Origin: Citrus sinensis
Taxonomy: Eukaryota > Streptophyta > Magnoliopsida > Sapindales > Rutaceae
Reading direction: 5' to 3'
Assembly: GCF_022201045.2 (NCBI RefSeq)
Contig: NC_068560.1
Location: 35,861,001 to 35,925,000 of the forward strand
Length of the DNA stretch: 64,000 bases
The translations under genes were made by a program, and so were the position numbers. A model generated the notes under the pieces. The model searched no databases. It saw only the letters and a list, made by a program, of their open reading frames with translations, and was not told the DNA's origin. Numbering within the stretch: the stretch's first letter is position 1; the number at the start of each line of letters is the position of its first letter. This document shows, in pieces, positions 1 through 11,881 of the stretch.

Positions 1-1083
1 CATTCTTAAAAATGGTAAAATAATATTAAATAAAACATCAGAAAGAAATCATTTTCCATAAGCAGAGAAACAGAATGCTTTCTTTCTGGTTGATATCAAG
101 CATATGTTTAGCCCTTGTGTCATTCCAACCACCAAACATACCCAGCACTATAACCTCACAACTATAACAACTCCCACCTCAACAAGTGACAGAAGTGCTG
201 CTGCAGACGATCACATAACCCTAATATGCAAAGAGTAATTTCCTTTAATTTGTATCACTGTAATAATAAAGCTGCCTTTAATGATACCGTATCTCTTAGG
301 AAGATGGACTCAAAACAGAAACATATTATCTGTAGTCCTCACAAGGCACCTAAGTTCATTTCCATGATATCTCAGCAAGTAATCATTCATTAATTCCCCC
401 GTGTCACAAATCTGTTAAGGTGGAATGCATCCTTACACCAACTTCAAAAATCCTAGCCAGTTTATTCAGTAAAATTAATAACAAAACACACACCTTAATT
501 TTATTTTAATTGTGATGTTGAAAGCAGTAAAGACAAAGTGAAAATGATATTAAGTTGAGACTTCAGAAAAAGAAAACTTGAGATCAAGGACAATTAAACC
601 AAAGAAATGAAAGGTCCATGAAATTTCAACAAGGGCATCTACAGGTATTCTGGCTTTGAGAAATCTTCTCTATCATCGCCACCTTCACAATGCCTAGCTC
701 CTCACCACTAAGATACCAATATGGCCTCCTTTACCTTCTCTATAGCTAACACATCTCATAAATGCAACTAGCCAACAACTCATCACCATTTTATTCAGGT
801 CATTGCCTTTACAACTGCCATCATTGCACCATACTTCACAATAGCTCACCAATTTAATGACACGCACTCCAATTATACATAATCACTTTGACAATTGCTG
901 TATACGAAACAAACTTATTGTTTTAGCTTTGCAGCAAGGCGCAACAAAAATATCATGACCAAATATTAGCAAGCATTATTAGAGTGCATACAGTAGGTCA
1001 ACCACGCAGTGGTATAAAGGAATCATAATTAATACAATGCAGCAAAATAAGTCAATCTAATAACAAAGCCAAAAGACATATAC
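1..1083 (-). other. Intron downstream of the first coding exon of the WEB1-like gene
   Basis: No convincing coding exon was seen here. The stretch is AT-rich and follows the splice donor (GT read on the minus strand at 1083-1082) of the WEB1-like exon, so I read it as intron sequence, with the next exons beyond the left edge of the window. Confidence 0.55.
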
Positions 1084-1935
1084 CTCCACAGTTTGCATTC
1101 TATGGGCTTTCCAATCAACAATTCCACCAAACTTTGACACAACTTCCTTAACTGACTCAAAAGGTGCTGTTGTATCAATAAGACCTCTCTTCATTTCACC
1201 CTGCTTCGCAAGTTTAGGAGAACTGATACCATATCTAGGAGAACCAAATTGTTTAGGAGAACCAAAAACATGCTTGGGGGAATTGACGAGATGTTTAGGA
1301 GAATTCAAAACATATTTAGGAGAATCACCAGATTTAGGAGAATCCAAAACATGTTTAGGAGAATTCAAAACATATTTAGGAGAATCACCAGGTTTAGGAG
1401 AATCCAAAACATGTTTAGGAGAATCGACAGTTCCTGGTGCTCTCACAGCAATACTGGCCAGCTCTGTATGGGGCAGAGCAAGCTTATCTGATGGTTCAAT
1501 GCGTTGGTCATCTCTAGAATCATGTACCTGAGGAGAGGAAACAGAGGGTATATCGCTGTTATCAGTATGAACATGGGAATCAATGACAGAACCATCATCT
1601 TGAGATTGCTTTCCATTAGGGTTATCTTGCGTGGCTTCAGTTTTAGAATCTTCCATCACAGTATCCCTATGGTCTGTCTCTGATTCATCAATTGCAACCG
1701 CTGAATTTGAAACTGAATTGTCTGCTGAAAGGACTTCATCCTGTCCCCCAACCGGGACATCAGCAGTATCTTCTACGGGTTTTGGTTTAGAAGTTTCCAT
1801 ATTTGACAACTCATTAGATACTTTTCTATTAGTAACTGGGTCTTCCGGAAGCTCACTGGAAGAACCATTATCAGCTTTGGGAGATAAAGTAGACTCTGGA
1901 GGAGGCATCTCTTCAGCGATTTTAACATCCTCCAT
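1084..1935 (-). CDS. WEB1: WEB1-like protein (WEAK CHLOROPLAST MOVEMENT UNDER BLUE LIGHT 1), first coding exon, partial gene
   Basis: WEB1-type proteins are cytosolic coiled-coil proteins that, with PMI2, set the speed of blue-light chloroplast movement through actin. This exon encodes 284 residues, from ATG at 1935 to a donor after codon GAG at 1084. The N-terminal part is acidic, low-complexity and Ser/Pro-rich. Residues about 172-245 form a run of SPK motifs (types [19 protein letters not shown]). The end contains the family-typical stretch [20 protein letters not shown] and [11 protein letters not shown], which leads into the coiled-coil DUF827 region. That region is not in the window; it must lie further left. 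The leader is spliced: an acceptor at 1970-1971 leaves 34 untranslated bases before the ATG. Family assignment is from the conserved C-terminal motif and is firm; whether it is WEB1 itself or a paralogue is less sure. Confidence 0.85.
1310..1429 (-). repeat. 60-bp tandem repeat inside the WEB1-like exon
   Basis: Two nearly identical 60-bp units (about 1310-1369 and 1370-1429) each encode a 20-residue block with three SPK motifs. Being a multiple of three, the repeat keeps the frame. More degenerate SPK copies flank it. Confidence 0.8.
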
Positions 1936-2073
1936 TCCTTACGAATTATTAAGGAGTGCCCCGAAGATGCTGAAATTTAAATAATAAGGACTTAAATAAT
2001 TAAATTATCAAATAAAAAATGAGCCAAAATCTCACATTAATCCCTCACAATATATGCAGTAAGAGAATTTACT

Positions 2074-2233
2074 GGTCATGCTCAGGTGCAAGCGTCCTCA
2101 CGAAAAATTCATGTGGACGGAGCTAAAAGACAAAAAACACAAAGTCTAATGCAGTAAAAAAAAAATAGTGTGCTTGTCTTTTAGCTCCATCCGCATTTTA
2201 TTTCGTATGGACATCCGCAAGTGAGCACCAATG
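2074..2233. mobile_element. Mutator-like MITE in the leader intron of the WEB1-like gene
   Basis: About 160 bp folding back on itself: the left arm (GCTCAGGTGCAAGCGTCC.., GGACGGAGCTAAAAGACAA) matches the reverse complement of the right arm (GCTCACTTGCGGATGTCC.., GGATGGAGCTAAAAGACAAG). It is flanked by an 11-bp direct repeat, GAGAATTTACT, at 2063-2073 and 2234-2244. An 11-bp duplication fits Mutator-like elements. No coding capacity. Confidence 0.75.
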
Positions 2234-3009
2234 GAGAATTTACTATTGTTTCGATTAAAAGCCCAAAATAATTAGCTAGAGCTTTCCACTAACAAGAATG
2301 ATAGCTCCAGCAATAGTTAATTCAAAAGTTGAAATCCGAACATGAGATCTAATAGCCAAATGATAATCGGGGAAAGCAGAACCCATTAGATGCATTCATT
2401 AGTCAGCATCAGAAGCCCATAATTATGATCAATACAGTGAAATGCTTCAACCTAGCTTGTTACCAAATGCTCCTCTGTTAATTTGGGTCTTTTGTGATTA
2501 AGAGAAACACTTTTAACCTTCCAAGTATTCCAATCGAATTTAGAACGCAAGTTAAACAGTTTGGCAACCATATCCACCAATAATTAATTAAAGCACACAT
2601 CTTTCTAACATCATTTATAGTTTGTTAATAACAAAATGGAGCCAGATTTAAGTTTTCAAAAATAATCTGCATTCATGAAAGTAGAAAATCATCCATGCAT
2701 AAGCAGAAAATTAATAGCAATCCATCCATACAGGAAAGGAAAAAAGGCTAAAACATTTTGCCAATTGAAAAAACTATAACCAAAAAAAAAAAAAATTAAT
2801 TCAAAATTTTAATGAATCAATTAATTGAGACTCACTTGTCGTTTCAATCCAGCAAATATATACGGGCTCGATTACGGCAGTCAACGTAGAATTATCCCGA
2901 TACTGGATGTCAGGATTTAATAATTCAATTCAAGATTCAATCACGAAATTAAGCAACAATTAAACATATCAACTAATTAAAAGTGAAAGCAAGAGAACAA
3001 GGAACGTAC

Positions 3010-3250
3010 CTGGATTCACAAGAAATGAACGATGGAAAAAGAGATGAGTCGAAACGAAAAGATAATGATGACCTCTGAAAATTCCATACAAAGAAAAAAA
3101 AAAGAAAAGAAAGAGTTATGGAAATTAAATTTAGCAAATTTAAAAAAGTGGAGGTCGAAATTATTACTGTTAAAAATAGGAACGAGAAATTAGCGGAAAG
3201 AGACGCTTCAGGCTTGGACAAGAGCGTGGGGGTGGAGCCGGCCTATAGTA
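3010..3250 (-). promoter_or_regulatory. Probable 5' untranslated first exon and promoter-proximal region of the WEB1-like gene
   Basis: On the minus strand the sequence ATCCAG is followed by GTACGT, a good splice donor at 3009-3008, facing the acceptor at 1971-1970. This suggests a non-coding first exon above 3010 and a leader intron of about 1040 bases. The transcription start is not defined; the upper limit is a guess. Confidence 0.45.
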
Positions 3251-4940
3251 GTTTGCATTACAGTCACAGACTAGATCCACCTGTACGCTCTCCCTTTCTC
3301 TCCTTCCAGATTTGTTTTGATCTATTTTTTATTTATATCAAGTATCCCATTTTCTTTTGTTAAAACTTAAAAATAATCATAATAATTATTATTTTTTCCC
3401 CTAAAGAATCTTAGAAGAGAAAATTGTGTTTGACTAAAAACAGGGTGGCTTTGGATTGGATTTGAAAGCTCAGCAGTCAGCTGAATTCAGCTAGGCTCTC
3501 CCACGACTCCGTCGCTAATTTGATCGTTTTTAGTTGAACCGAAAAAACAAATATATGAAAATCCACGTCAGAATATATATATATATATATCAACATTTTA
3601 GAAACGAGGAGTTCTTTTTTTCCCCCCTCTGTTACTAAATCTTTAAAAATGCTAATAATAAAAAGTAAATTCATTATGATTAAATAAAATATAATAAATT
3701 AAAGCCACCGCCCATCACGAGTCACGAGTGAAATTTACACTCCACTCTCTTAGAGGAGAGTGGTTGAGCTTTCATCAGCGAGCACCGTTATATTCCTCCA
3801 ACTATTCAAGTACTTATCAATTTACGTGAATTTGTTGTACAATGTATGGAAGCTGGTAAGGATAGTATTGTCATGAGAGATAAGTGACAGGCACTTTGAG
3901 CCATGTAATAGTCCTCGCAAACGGTCAAGATCGAAAATGACAAGACAACTTGATGGCCAAATTATTCATAATCACTGTGGAGGGAAAATAATCTGATGTC
4001 AGAGCGCCTACGTGGCGAGAAACAAGAGCCGTTGGATCAACGTTGAAAATTGAAAGTGTGCCTGAGGTCAGTGACCTGGGAGCTCGCTAGTTTTGGCTCT
4101 GGAGTTTCAAAGTGAACCCCAATAGCGTTTTTCTTTTCCGAAGCAAATGCAGAAATAGAAAGTTTGGAAATCGGAAGAAGGACGAATCTGGGGGGGTCTG
4201 GGACTAGCAGCAGATACGAAGCTTGGGAGGTGTGTAATTGCGTTTGTGGAGTGGTGGGCAATCTTGTTATTAACCAAAAAAAAAAGAAAAAAGAAAAAGA
4301 AAAAGCGTATGATACATTTGGATACCATGGCAGGTCTGATAAAACCACGTCATGCCGAACTCAGCTGAAAATCTTTCTGAAACTGACCCTTGCATTGAAT
4401 AATGTGATGGGCAAGCATCATTGGACATTAGAGACTGCATATCAAAACGAAGGGTCCGTTTGGGACAACTGGTCTGCAAACTCTGATTCGCAAATCACAT
4501 AATTCACAGATCACAATTTGATGGAAACTTATTAATGTGTACCACGCTAATGTTTAAAAATAATAACAATGAGGGAATTTTCCAACCATAATTATTTAAT
4601 TAGTTAAAATAAAATAATATTAGCTGCTCATTTTTTAAGTCTAGATTAATACAAAGAGGCGATCTATGGAGATTTGCATTTTCTTTTTATTTTAAAGGTT
4701 CAGGTGGCGTTGCAAAATGCATGGGAAGAAAAATATATTCGATGTACATTATTCAACTCCAAACTCTTGAAGTCTTTATTTTAAATAATTTCATTTCTAT
4801 GTTAAAAAAAACGATTTCATGTTCTAGTAAAATTGGTGATGTAATGGCTGAGTGGGACTCAGTTACAAATTTGCAAAATAGGGTCATGATATATAAAAAG
4901 TGAGATAAAATAAAGGAGTAAGGTCTAGTTTGGTAATACT
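3251..4940. other. Intergenic DNA, no gene recognised
   Basis: AT-rich sequence upstream of the WEB1-like gene. It contains an AT microsatellite at about 3573-3590 and a purine-rich run near 4276-4304. The open frames here are short, low-complexity and show no family resemblance. Confidence 0.5.
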
Positions 4941-4943
4941 GAG

Positions 4944-5395
4944 CTTTTTAAAATAATTGTTGCTAATTATGTTGTACAAATAACCAACTGTGAATATAAT
5001 CATTTAAATATTTGATAAAATTTATTTTTAAGATTTTTGTGGGTTTTAAAAGTGATAGTATATATTTAGTAAGTCCTACTGTTAAACTGCTAAAAGATTA
5101 TAAATTACGAAAATGAATATAATATTGAATAATTTTTTTTATAAACATGTATATAGACTTTTTTTTAAAAATAATTGTTGCAGTACTTTAGAAATAATCA
5201 AAGGTGAAGAGACTTAGTTAAATATTTAATAAAATTTATTTTTAAAAGTTTTGTAAGTTTTAAAAGCAGTAGTATGTATTTAGTAAATCTTGTTATTAAA
5301 TTGCTAAAGAATATAAATTACTAAAATGAACATAATATTAAATAAAATTTATTTACACATTTACAAACGTGCATATAGTTTTTTTTTTAAATTGT
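4944..5395. repeat. Diverged tandem repeat, unit about 220 bp, two copies
   Basis: Copy one (about 4944-5170) and copy two (about 5171-5395) share, in the same order, AATAATTGTTGC, ATATTTAATAAAATTTATTTTTAA-like, GTAAGTTTTAAAAGC-like and CTAAAGA(T)TATAAATTAC blocks. GTTTGGTA at about 4930 and TACCAAAC at about 5663 suggest it may lie inside a larger degenerate inverted-repeat element, but no target duplication was found. Confidence 0.5.
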
Positions 5396-7182
5396 GTATG
5401 TGTAACAATTGATAACTAAAATAAATATATTAATTTTATTTTTTTATTTTGTTATCTCAATATAATTGACAATAATGATCTATTTAAATTTAATGCTTTT
5501 ATATTAATAAGGATACTTTTGAATTTTGATAATATACATGAGGATATGTATGAAATTGTATTCAAGTATAAAACTTCTCAAAATTATACTTTGAAAAGAT
5601 ATTCTGTTTTTATTTTTCAAAATCTATTGTCATGGTGATTTTGCAAAGCGATTTAAAAAACTACCAAACACTAAAATTAATTTTTAACTTTTTAAAATCA
5701 CTTTCTACCCACTCAACCGTTTGTTTTGTTGGAGAAAAAAAAATTGAAAGTCAGTAAGAGAATAAGAGAACAAGAACTAAAGAAGAAACAACAGATCGAG
5801 AGGTTCTCTATTCTAACAGCTTGAGGTAGGTGAGAAGACATTAACAAAAGAAAAAAGTGAATAAGAGAGAGTACGTCCATTTTGTATTGGAAATGATGTT
5901 TGCCTCGGGTCAAATCCCGAGTCAAACCCCGAAACGAGTCAAAACGGCGTTGTTTTAGCGCTTTTATTTTTTGTCCTGATTTATTGTGAAATGATGTCGT
6001 TTTGGCTTGCATAAAGTCAAAAAAAACATAACCATGCTTCTTCTTTCCTCTTCGTTCACTTTGCTGCAGAACCCTTAATCACGCAAACATCAGCGGCTTC
6101 AACTTGGACGAGTTTCGACATTGTCCTTGGAAGATTGATTTTCGGCATCGTCCCTAACAGAAGATTGATTCTTGCGTGTTGATAACATTGTTGAACGACT
6201 TGTTATAACTTAAAAAAACCAAAATCGATTGAAGCATTAATATATCTAAGAAAAAGGGGAAGTGGGGGAGGGGGTTAGATGTTTAATTATGGGCTTTTAT
6301 ATATACATATGCGTGTAGCAGCATACTTATAATTATTCCTAGAAATATGATTATTCCCACACTGGAGCTGATGTATATAATAACTTGTATATGTACAGAG
6401 TAAGAGACGACAAAAGATCAAATTATGTGCACCAACAATATTCTCTTAAAGCAAAATTTCTCAAGATTCTTTGCTGATAGTTGTAATAATTGACACAAAC
6501 CACCCTTTCGAAGGAAACAAATGGGTGGCATCGTGGAGCAAAAAAAAAAAAAAATGCCTGCCAGTTTTACAAGGAAAGTGGACCAGATTCAAGGGCTTGG
6601 TAAATGGTAATGATGCAAAGACTGCTGCAACCAGAGTCTGAAGGAAGACAATCTGCAGTTGGGTTGTTGTTGCGCAGTTGAGTTGCGATTGTCTGGTGAA
6701 ACATGGTTGTCTCATGAAATGAGGAGAACGAAGACAAAGAAGCAACTAAGTTTTGTTGATGCTTTTTTGATTTATCCAAGCCAAACGTCGTCGTTCATAG
6801 CAAATGAAAAAAAAAAAAAATTAATAGACAAAACAGCGTCGTTTCAGCCAATTTCAAGATTTGACCAGAGACAAATATCAGCGTTGTTTTGTATTTTGAC
6901 TAGGGGCTAATGAGGAAACTCGTGGGGTAAGTAGCTCGCACGTTAGTGACTTGTGATGCCTTGGGTCCATTCACAAAGAACCAAAAACCATCACTAGATC
7001 CGGCCCAATATCAGCCAGCGAATCGAGTTGAACTGGATCCTCAATCTTCTAATATTGGATCGACCAATTCAACAAGAATTCCATTCGCAAAAGAAAATCA
7101 GATGATCCTTGAACTGATCCGTTTTAGTTTATATGACCGAGTAATCAGCTGTTATATATTTGTTCTGGTCTTCCCTCCCCCA

Positions 7183-7213
<31 letters not shown>

Positions 7214-8295
7214 AAAAAAGAGCTCTTAATTTTGTTGTAAAATTTACAGTTATTATCCACGTGCAGTAATGTTTCGGATCCGTGCATATGTAAGGATTTG
7301 AATTATTTGTTATTCTTTTGATAAAACATTGGTTATCAACTAACCTAACTAATAACTACTACGTTGAAGATAATGTTTTCTTTGCCCAATTGTAGTTGAA
7401 TTATTTATCTTTACATTTACTCTACAGAAAGCAGAGAATTTTGCCATATCGTTTTCTCTGGGCCACGAAAACTATATTTTTATATACGGATTTGGTTGGT
7501 GTGACCAAACTTTGATTTGACATTTCTTACACGATTCTTATTTAAATCGTGCCTTGCACCCAATCTTTTTTTTTTTTCTCTTTTTCTTTTAATAATTTCA
7601 TTAGGTCTGGCGTTTTCCGAAGCATATCTCAGATGATAAAGTGACCAGCAAACAGAAAACTGATGATCAATCGGATGAAAATTTATTTTGCAGTAAACTA
7701 GATAATATATAATTTAATCATATTCTAATTTAAGCACCCTTTACTGAATTTTGACTAGCCTTGGTCACAGCAAATGTCCCTGTCACCGGAAAATTTAAAG
7801 TTTTGAACTAGTCAATGCTCATGCAAAGCAATTGAAAACAAATAGTTTCCCACAAGAAATAACCATATGTAGAGATGCATTTTTTTTTTTAAATCAAAAG
7901 AACATCTCTACACGTAGCATTACTATTTCCATAAATTCATGTGCATTTTTTGATAGCATCTCGTAAATATCTATAGATTCCATAAAACCACTTTATCCAT
8001 TTCAATCAAATATCGCATCATCGACTTTCTTAAATGAGTAATGGCAATGCTTTTAACAGCATCGAAAACACTCCAAACCCACCCTTATGATAGAACAATC
8101 TCTCCATTGCAGTGTTAGGGCTGTTTAAATGTTAAAGTCCGAATTGGCATTGAAGAAATGAACAAGCAAACCAAACAGCATTACCCGGTTGCTATACTAT
8201 CTTCCCTAATCTCTGGTATTATATGGAAACAAAACTCAGTCCTAGGCCATGGTCGAGTAATAATTTTTAAGAGCTTAAATTCTTGGGAGGTACGG
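5396..8295. other. Intergenic DNA with homopolymer tracts, no gene recognised
   Basis: No supported gene. The most striking item is an uninterrupted run of 29 C at 7183-7211 followed by 8 A. A-runs occur near 6540 and 6811 and a T-run near 7566. The motif AACGGCGT/ACGTCGTTTT recurs around 5940-6000 and 6787-6845, perhaps remnants of a small dispersed repeat. Confidence 0.5.
7183..7211 (+). repeat. Poly-C homopolymer of 29 bases
   Basis: Direct count gives 29 consecutive C residues. Such a run can form an i-motif, with a G-quadruplex on the other strand, and is prone to slippage and to sequencing length error. Confidence 0.85.
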
Positions 8296-8303
8296 GTCCA
8301 AAC

Positions 8304-8683
8304 TAAGGTTGGCAATGGGACGGGATGGTACTTGGATTGTTAAATTCCATCCCGTATAAGTAAATGGGATGAAAAAACGTATCAATTATGTCTTTATATT
8401 TTTTTGGGGGATAAAAATATATCCCAATCTCGTTCCAAAAGAAATGCGATCCTGCGGGATCTCATCCCAATTGAAAAAATTTTCATTCTTAATCGGTAAT
8501 GAGACAGGATGGGATGGAATTTATCAATTCCACTCCCGTCCCGCATATGTAATTTGGGATAAAAAAAAATGTCACACTCTCGTCCCTAATTTTTTTTATG
8601 GGACAAAAATATATCTCAATCTCGTCTCAAATAAGATGAGATCCCGCAGAATCTCATCCCATCGGAAAAAATTGCCATCCCTA
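8304..8683. mobile_element. hAT-type MITE, 380 bp
   Basis: The element starts TAAGGTTGGCAATGGGACGG and its reverse complement starts TAGGGATGGCAATTTTTTCC, giving hAT-like terminal inverted repeats. It is flanked on both sides by a perfect 8-bp direct repeat, GTCCAAAC (8296-8303 and 8684-8691), the size made by hAT transposases. Inside, the GGGATCTCATCCCAAT-type sequence occurs in two diverged copies. No transposase is encoded. It lies 235 bp beyond the stop codon of the GUX gene. Confidence 0.9.
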
Positions 8684-8918
8684 GTCCAAACAAATAAAAA
8701 ATGAAAATAAAAAATGAAAATAAAGCCAACAATCGGTATAAAATATGTGCTGCAAAAATACAAGCGAGGGAGGAGCAATTGCTCATGCAATCTGTCTATT
8801 CACACATAAATTATATGGAATAAAAACATCCCATGTATACACCGTTCTGAAAAAACAAAATTCGAAAGTAATTAAAAAAATGAAAAATGAAAAAGAAATA
8901 AAATAATCGACGCATAGT

Positions 8919-11821
8919 CTAATCAATCAAATGAGACTCTGACCTTCTAGGATCAGTAACATTTATTCTCCAATGTTGATCAGGTAATCCCGCTTCTCTA
9001 GCTTTCTTTCTATCCCAATCCAAATCAATTCTCCTCCGCTTTGTTAACCCACAAAACTTCTGTAACTTGTCATCCATTGAATCATGAAGCTTCCACCACC
9101 TCTCGTGTGCCACGTCACTGGCATAAACACGTTGATTCCCAATATCCCAGTTACAGTCGTAGTCTCTGTAACACGCCCAAGGCTTCAGTCCCAAGTAATG
9201 AATCGCATAAAGCTTCGGCGGGTCTGCCCCAAATAGATGATTTTTAACACTGGCCTCCAATGTTGTATTAGCCCAGAAATTCTTAAGAAAGTTGACTCTT
9301 CTTGGCAAGCGATGCCACCACACGTAAACTTCATTAAGGAAGCCTTGGTCGCCACCATTGTATGAGACTATTTCCTTACGTTTGCTCATTAGTATTCGAA
9401 ATGTGCAATTTGATGGCTCAATGACCATGATACCAGAATTGAAGATCCATATGTCGTTACCTGTAGCTGACATTTGAGGGAAATGGAAAAGGAGATCGAG
9501 ATTACGTAAAACAATTATGTCAGCGTCTATGAAGATGATCTTGTCATAGTCAGTGAGCTGCCAGAGCCTGAACTTGCTGTAATTGTACTCATTGTACGTC
9601 TTCTTCTCGGCTCTAGGGTTACGGATTCTTTTGATGATTCTGATCTTCCATCCGGCTGCAGTGAGAGCCTCGCGCTTGGGGATTGAGATTGAATTGTCTA
9701 TGAGAAGAACAAGGTCGCGTTTTGAGCCGGTTTTGCGGAGGCTCTGGGCTAGGGTTATTGCTCCACAAACGTATGCTTCAGATGAATGGAGTACTGTGGC
9801 ATAAGCCTCACGTTTGGCTATCTTTGTGGCACTTTTTATCCTGGAGAGATCGTACACTTCGTCCACACCTGAAATGATATCATATGCCGTCAATTTCTTC
9901 AAATTATACACAACAATCTTAGTCGAACAATGTAGCACTTAGAGACATGCATTAATTACTTGAGACAAGAAGAGGAATATACAATTAAACTACCACAAAT
10001 TAATTCATGACATATCTAGCCGATTGATAGCTGCTTTGCACTTGAAGATCAAATTAAATTTAGATGGCTAATGGCTACATTTTCAACCAAATATATAACA
10101 TGAAGATTTGATCGAGTTAGTCTTATCTGATCAGGTTATCTCTATCATGTTAATGATGTGTAAAAATATCCAATTAAATTTTGCCACCTATTAACTTGCT
10201 TCAACATTTATTAATTGTGATAGTGATAGAATGAGTGCGGGAGATTTTTATTTTTATTTTTAAAAAAAGTATCATAACACCTTTGACTGATCACAGATTC
10301 ACATACAGAGATTTGCGGGTGAATAAAAACAAAACACTTTGTTTGTCCTCTATTTAATTCGTTGGTTGCTTCAGACAGTGAAGATTACAATTAGCACCTC
10401 CCACTTAAGAGTTGTCCTATTAGGGCTACAGACAATGAAGATAAAATTATCACCTACCCCTTAAGGGTTATTCTAAACTTTAATACTAAGCAAGCTTATA
10501 TCAGACACCCACACCAATAAAAGCACTCAAATCATGCACCAAGAAAAACATAAGCAATTTGTCTCTACATTTTTTTTTTTTTTCCAACGTGAAAATAATA
10601 GATTGAGTCAGGTTCAAGGCTAGAACTAAACTGAAAAAATAAAAAAGGTTGCTTGTGAAAGTCAAAAGAGCGCTTGTAGCTCAGTGGATAGAGCGTCTGT
10701 TTCCTAAGCAGAAGGTCGAAGGTTCGACCCCTTCCTGGCGCGTTTAGCTTGTTTTGGCTAAAAGTCTGAGATTGTCTTTTATTATTATTATTATTTTTTC
10801 TCCTTCTGTTCTGTTTATAGTAGCAAAACTTGACAAACACAAATACTATGTATATTTTGTAATTTAGATGGGAGAAGTGAGATAGAAGGCATACCTTGTC
10901 CCCACAAAGGCAAAGCCAACTTACAAGATCCAACTGGCAATGAAACTTTTTGTTCCAACCTCGCAATCACCGGTTGATAGTACCACCAAAATTCACCTTC
11001 CTGTCTCACCAAATCATCACATCGAAACATTTCCAACATTGGCCTGCACTTACTCCAGAACACCACTTTTGTTCGCCACTTCCAATCTCTCTTCCCTTTC
11101 TTCACGGCCAAGTTTGCGACTATCAGATGAACTTGCAGCCTGAACACATCTCTCCCCCACCCTTCTTCCGGGTACCTGCATGGCAGCTTCGCCACTATCA
11201 CGTCCATGTTGTCATATATTCTGAAATTTGGCATTGGTATTTCTGGACATGACGGAATATCACTTTCTTCTTCCTCATCAATCCATTCAGGAAACAAATC
11301 TTGCCATTTAAAATACTCTGAGACGGGTTCGAAATTTATAGGGATCGTTTCTCCACGTACTTTCCATTCGTCAGTATCAAATTCATCCATATTCACCATT
11401 CCAATCTTCACCCCTTTCCCCATTGCATTCATGAAACTCGGCACCTCTATCTTGCTCACGTTTAATCTTTTAGGCTTTGCTTTACTACTCTCTTCCAAGA
11501 TTGCCTCCATCTTCATGCCCTTTTCTACCTATGCAAATTAATCAAGTGGGGGCAATTAATTCCCAGAGCAGAACATTCAATTTTAATTAATTACCACGGC
11601 AGATTAATTTGGCAGGCTCACCTTACCTTGTGATGGCACTCGCGCAGTGAGCACCGAACAAGTGATGCTGCATTCTCAAAATAGATAGAAGATGATGGCT
11701 GCAGGAAAAGACCTACATATATGATAAAAAAGAATGCAAGAAACACCAGGTTCATTCTGATAACCAAAGCCTTTGAAGCAGTGGCCTTCATCATCTTCTG
11801 CAGGCCAAGTCCCACACCCAT
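8919..11821 (-). CDS. GUX: UDP-glucuronate:xylan alpha-glucuronosyltransferase (GUX/PGSIP, GT8 family)
   Basis: A type II Golgi enzyme that adds glucuronic acid side chains to xylan. Three exons join in frame: 11627-11821, 10895-11528 and 8919-9868, giving about 592 residues, the size of the shorter GUX4/GUX5-type members. Residues about 24-40 are a single membrane anchor, followed by CSLRECHHK. The GT8 catalytic domain is in exon 3: TVLHSSEAYVCGAITLAQSL, the metal-binding DAD at residues about 391-393 (IFIDADIIVLRNLD), NSGIMVIEPS, GGDQGFLNEV and the C-terminal HYLGLKPWACYRDYDCNW. All junctions have GT-AG ends and compatible phases. I chose the ATG at 11821 because a TATA box at 11872-11881 places transcription start below the ATG at 11857; 11794 is also possible. 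Which GUX number it is cannot be settled here. Confidence 0.92.
10670..10742 (+). tRNA. tRNA-Arg (anticodon CCT)
   Basis: A 73-nt cloverleaf: acceptor GCGCTTG with CTGGCGC, D-stem GCTC/GAGC, anticodon stem TCTGT/GCAGA around loop TTCCTAA (anticodon CCT at 10703-10705), five-base variable loop AGGTC, T-stem GAAGG/CCTTC around TTCGACC, discriminator G. The A box (TAGCTCAGTGG) and B box (GGTTCGACC) are intact; a T-run follows at about 10752. Acceptor pair 6 is a T-T mismatch. The gene lies within intron 2 of the GUX gene, on the opposite strand. There is no intron in the anticodon loop. Confidence 0.93.
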
Positions 11822-11871
11822 CTCACCCAAAGTAATTGCTACACCAAGCCACAACAATTAATGTGGGCTCA

Positions 11872-11881
11872 CTTATATAAA
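11872..11881 (-). promoter_or_regulatory. TATA box of the GUX gene
   Basis: Reading the minus strand gives TTTATATAAG about 50 bp before the ATG at 11821. It is the best TATA match just upstream of the first exon. Confidence 0.55.

Noticed and set aside
10565..10966. Open frame on the minus strand crossing the tRNA
   Set aside because: It is the antisense of the tRNA and intron sequence plus part of the GUX exon in another frame.
11822..11857. Upstream ATG at 11857 as start of the GUX protein
   Set aside because: It lies only 15 bases below the TATA box, so it should be upstream of the transcription start; the residues it would add do not look like the family.
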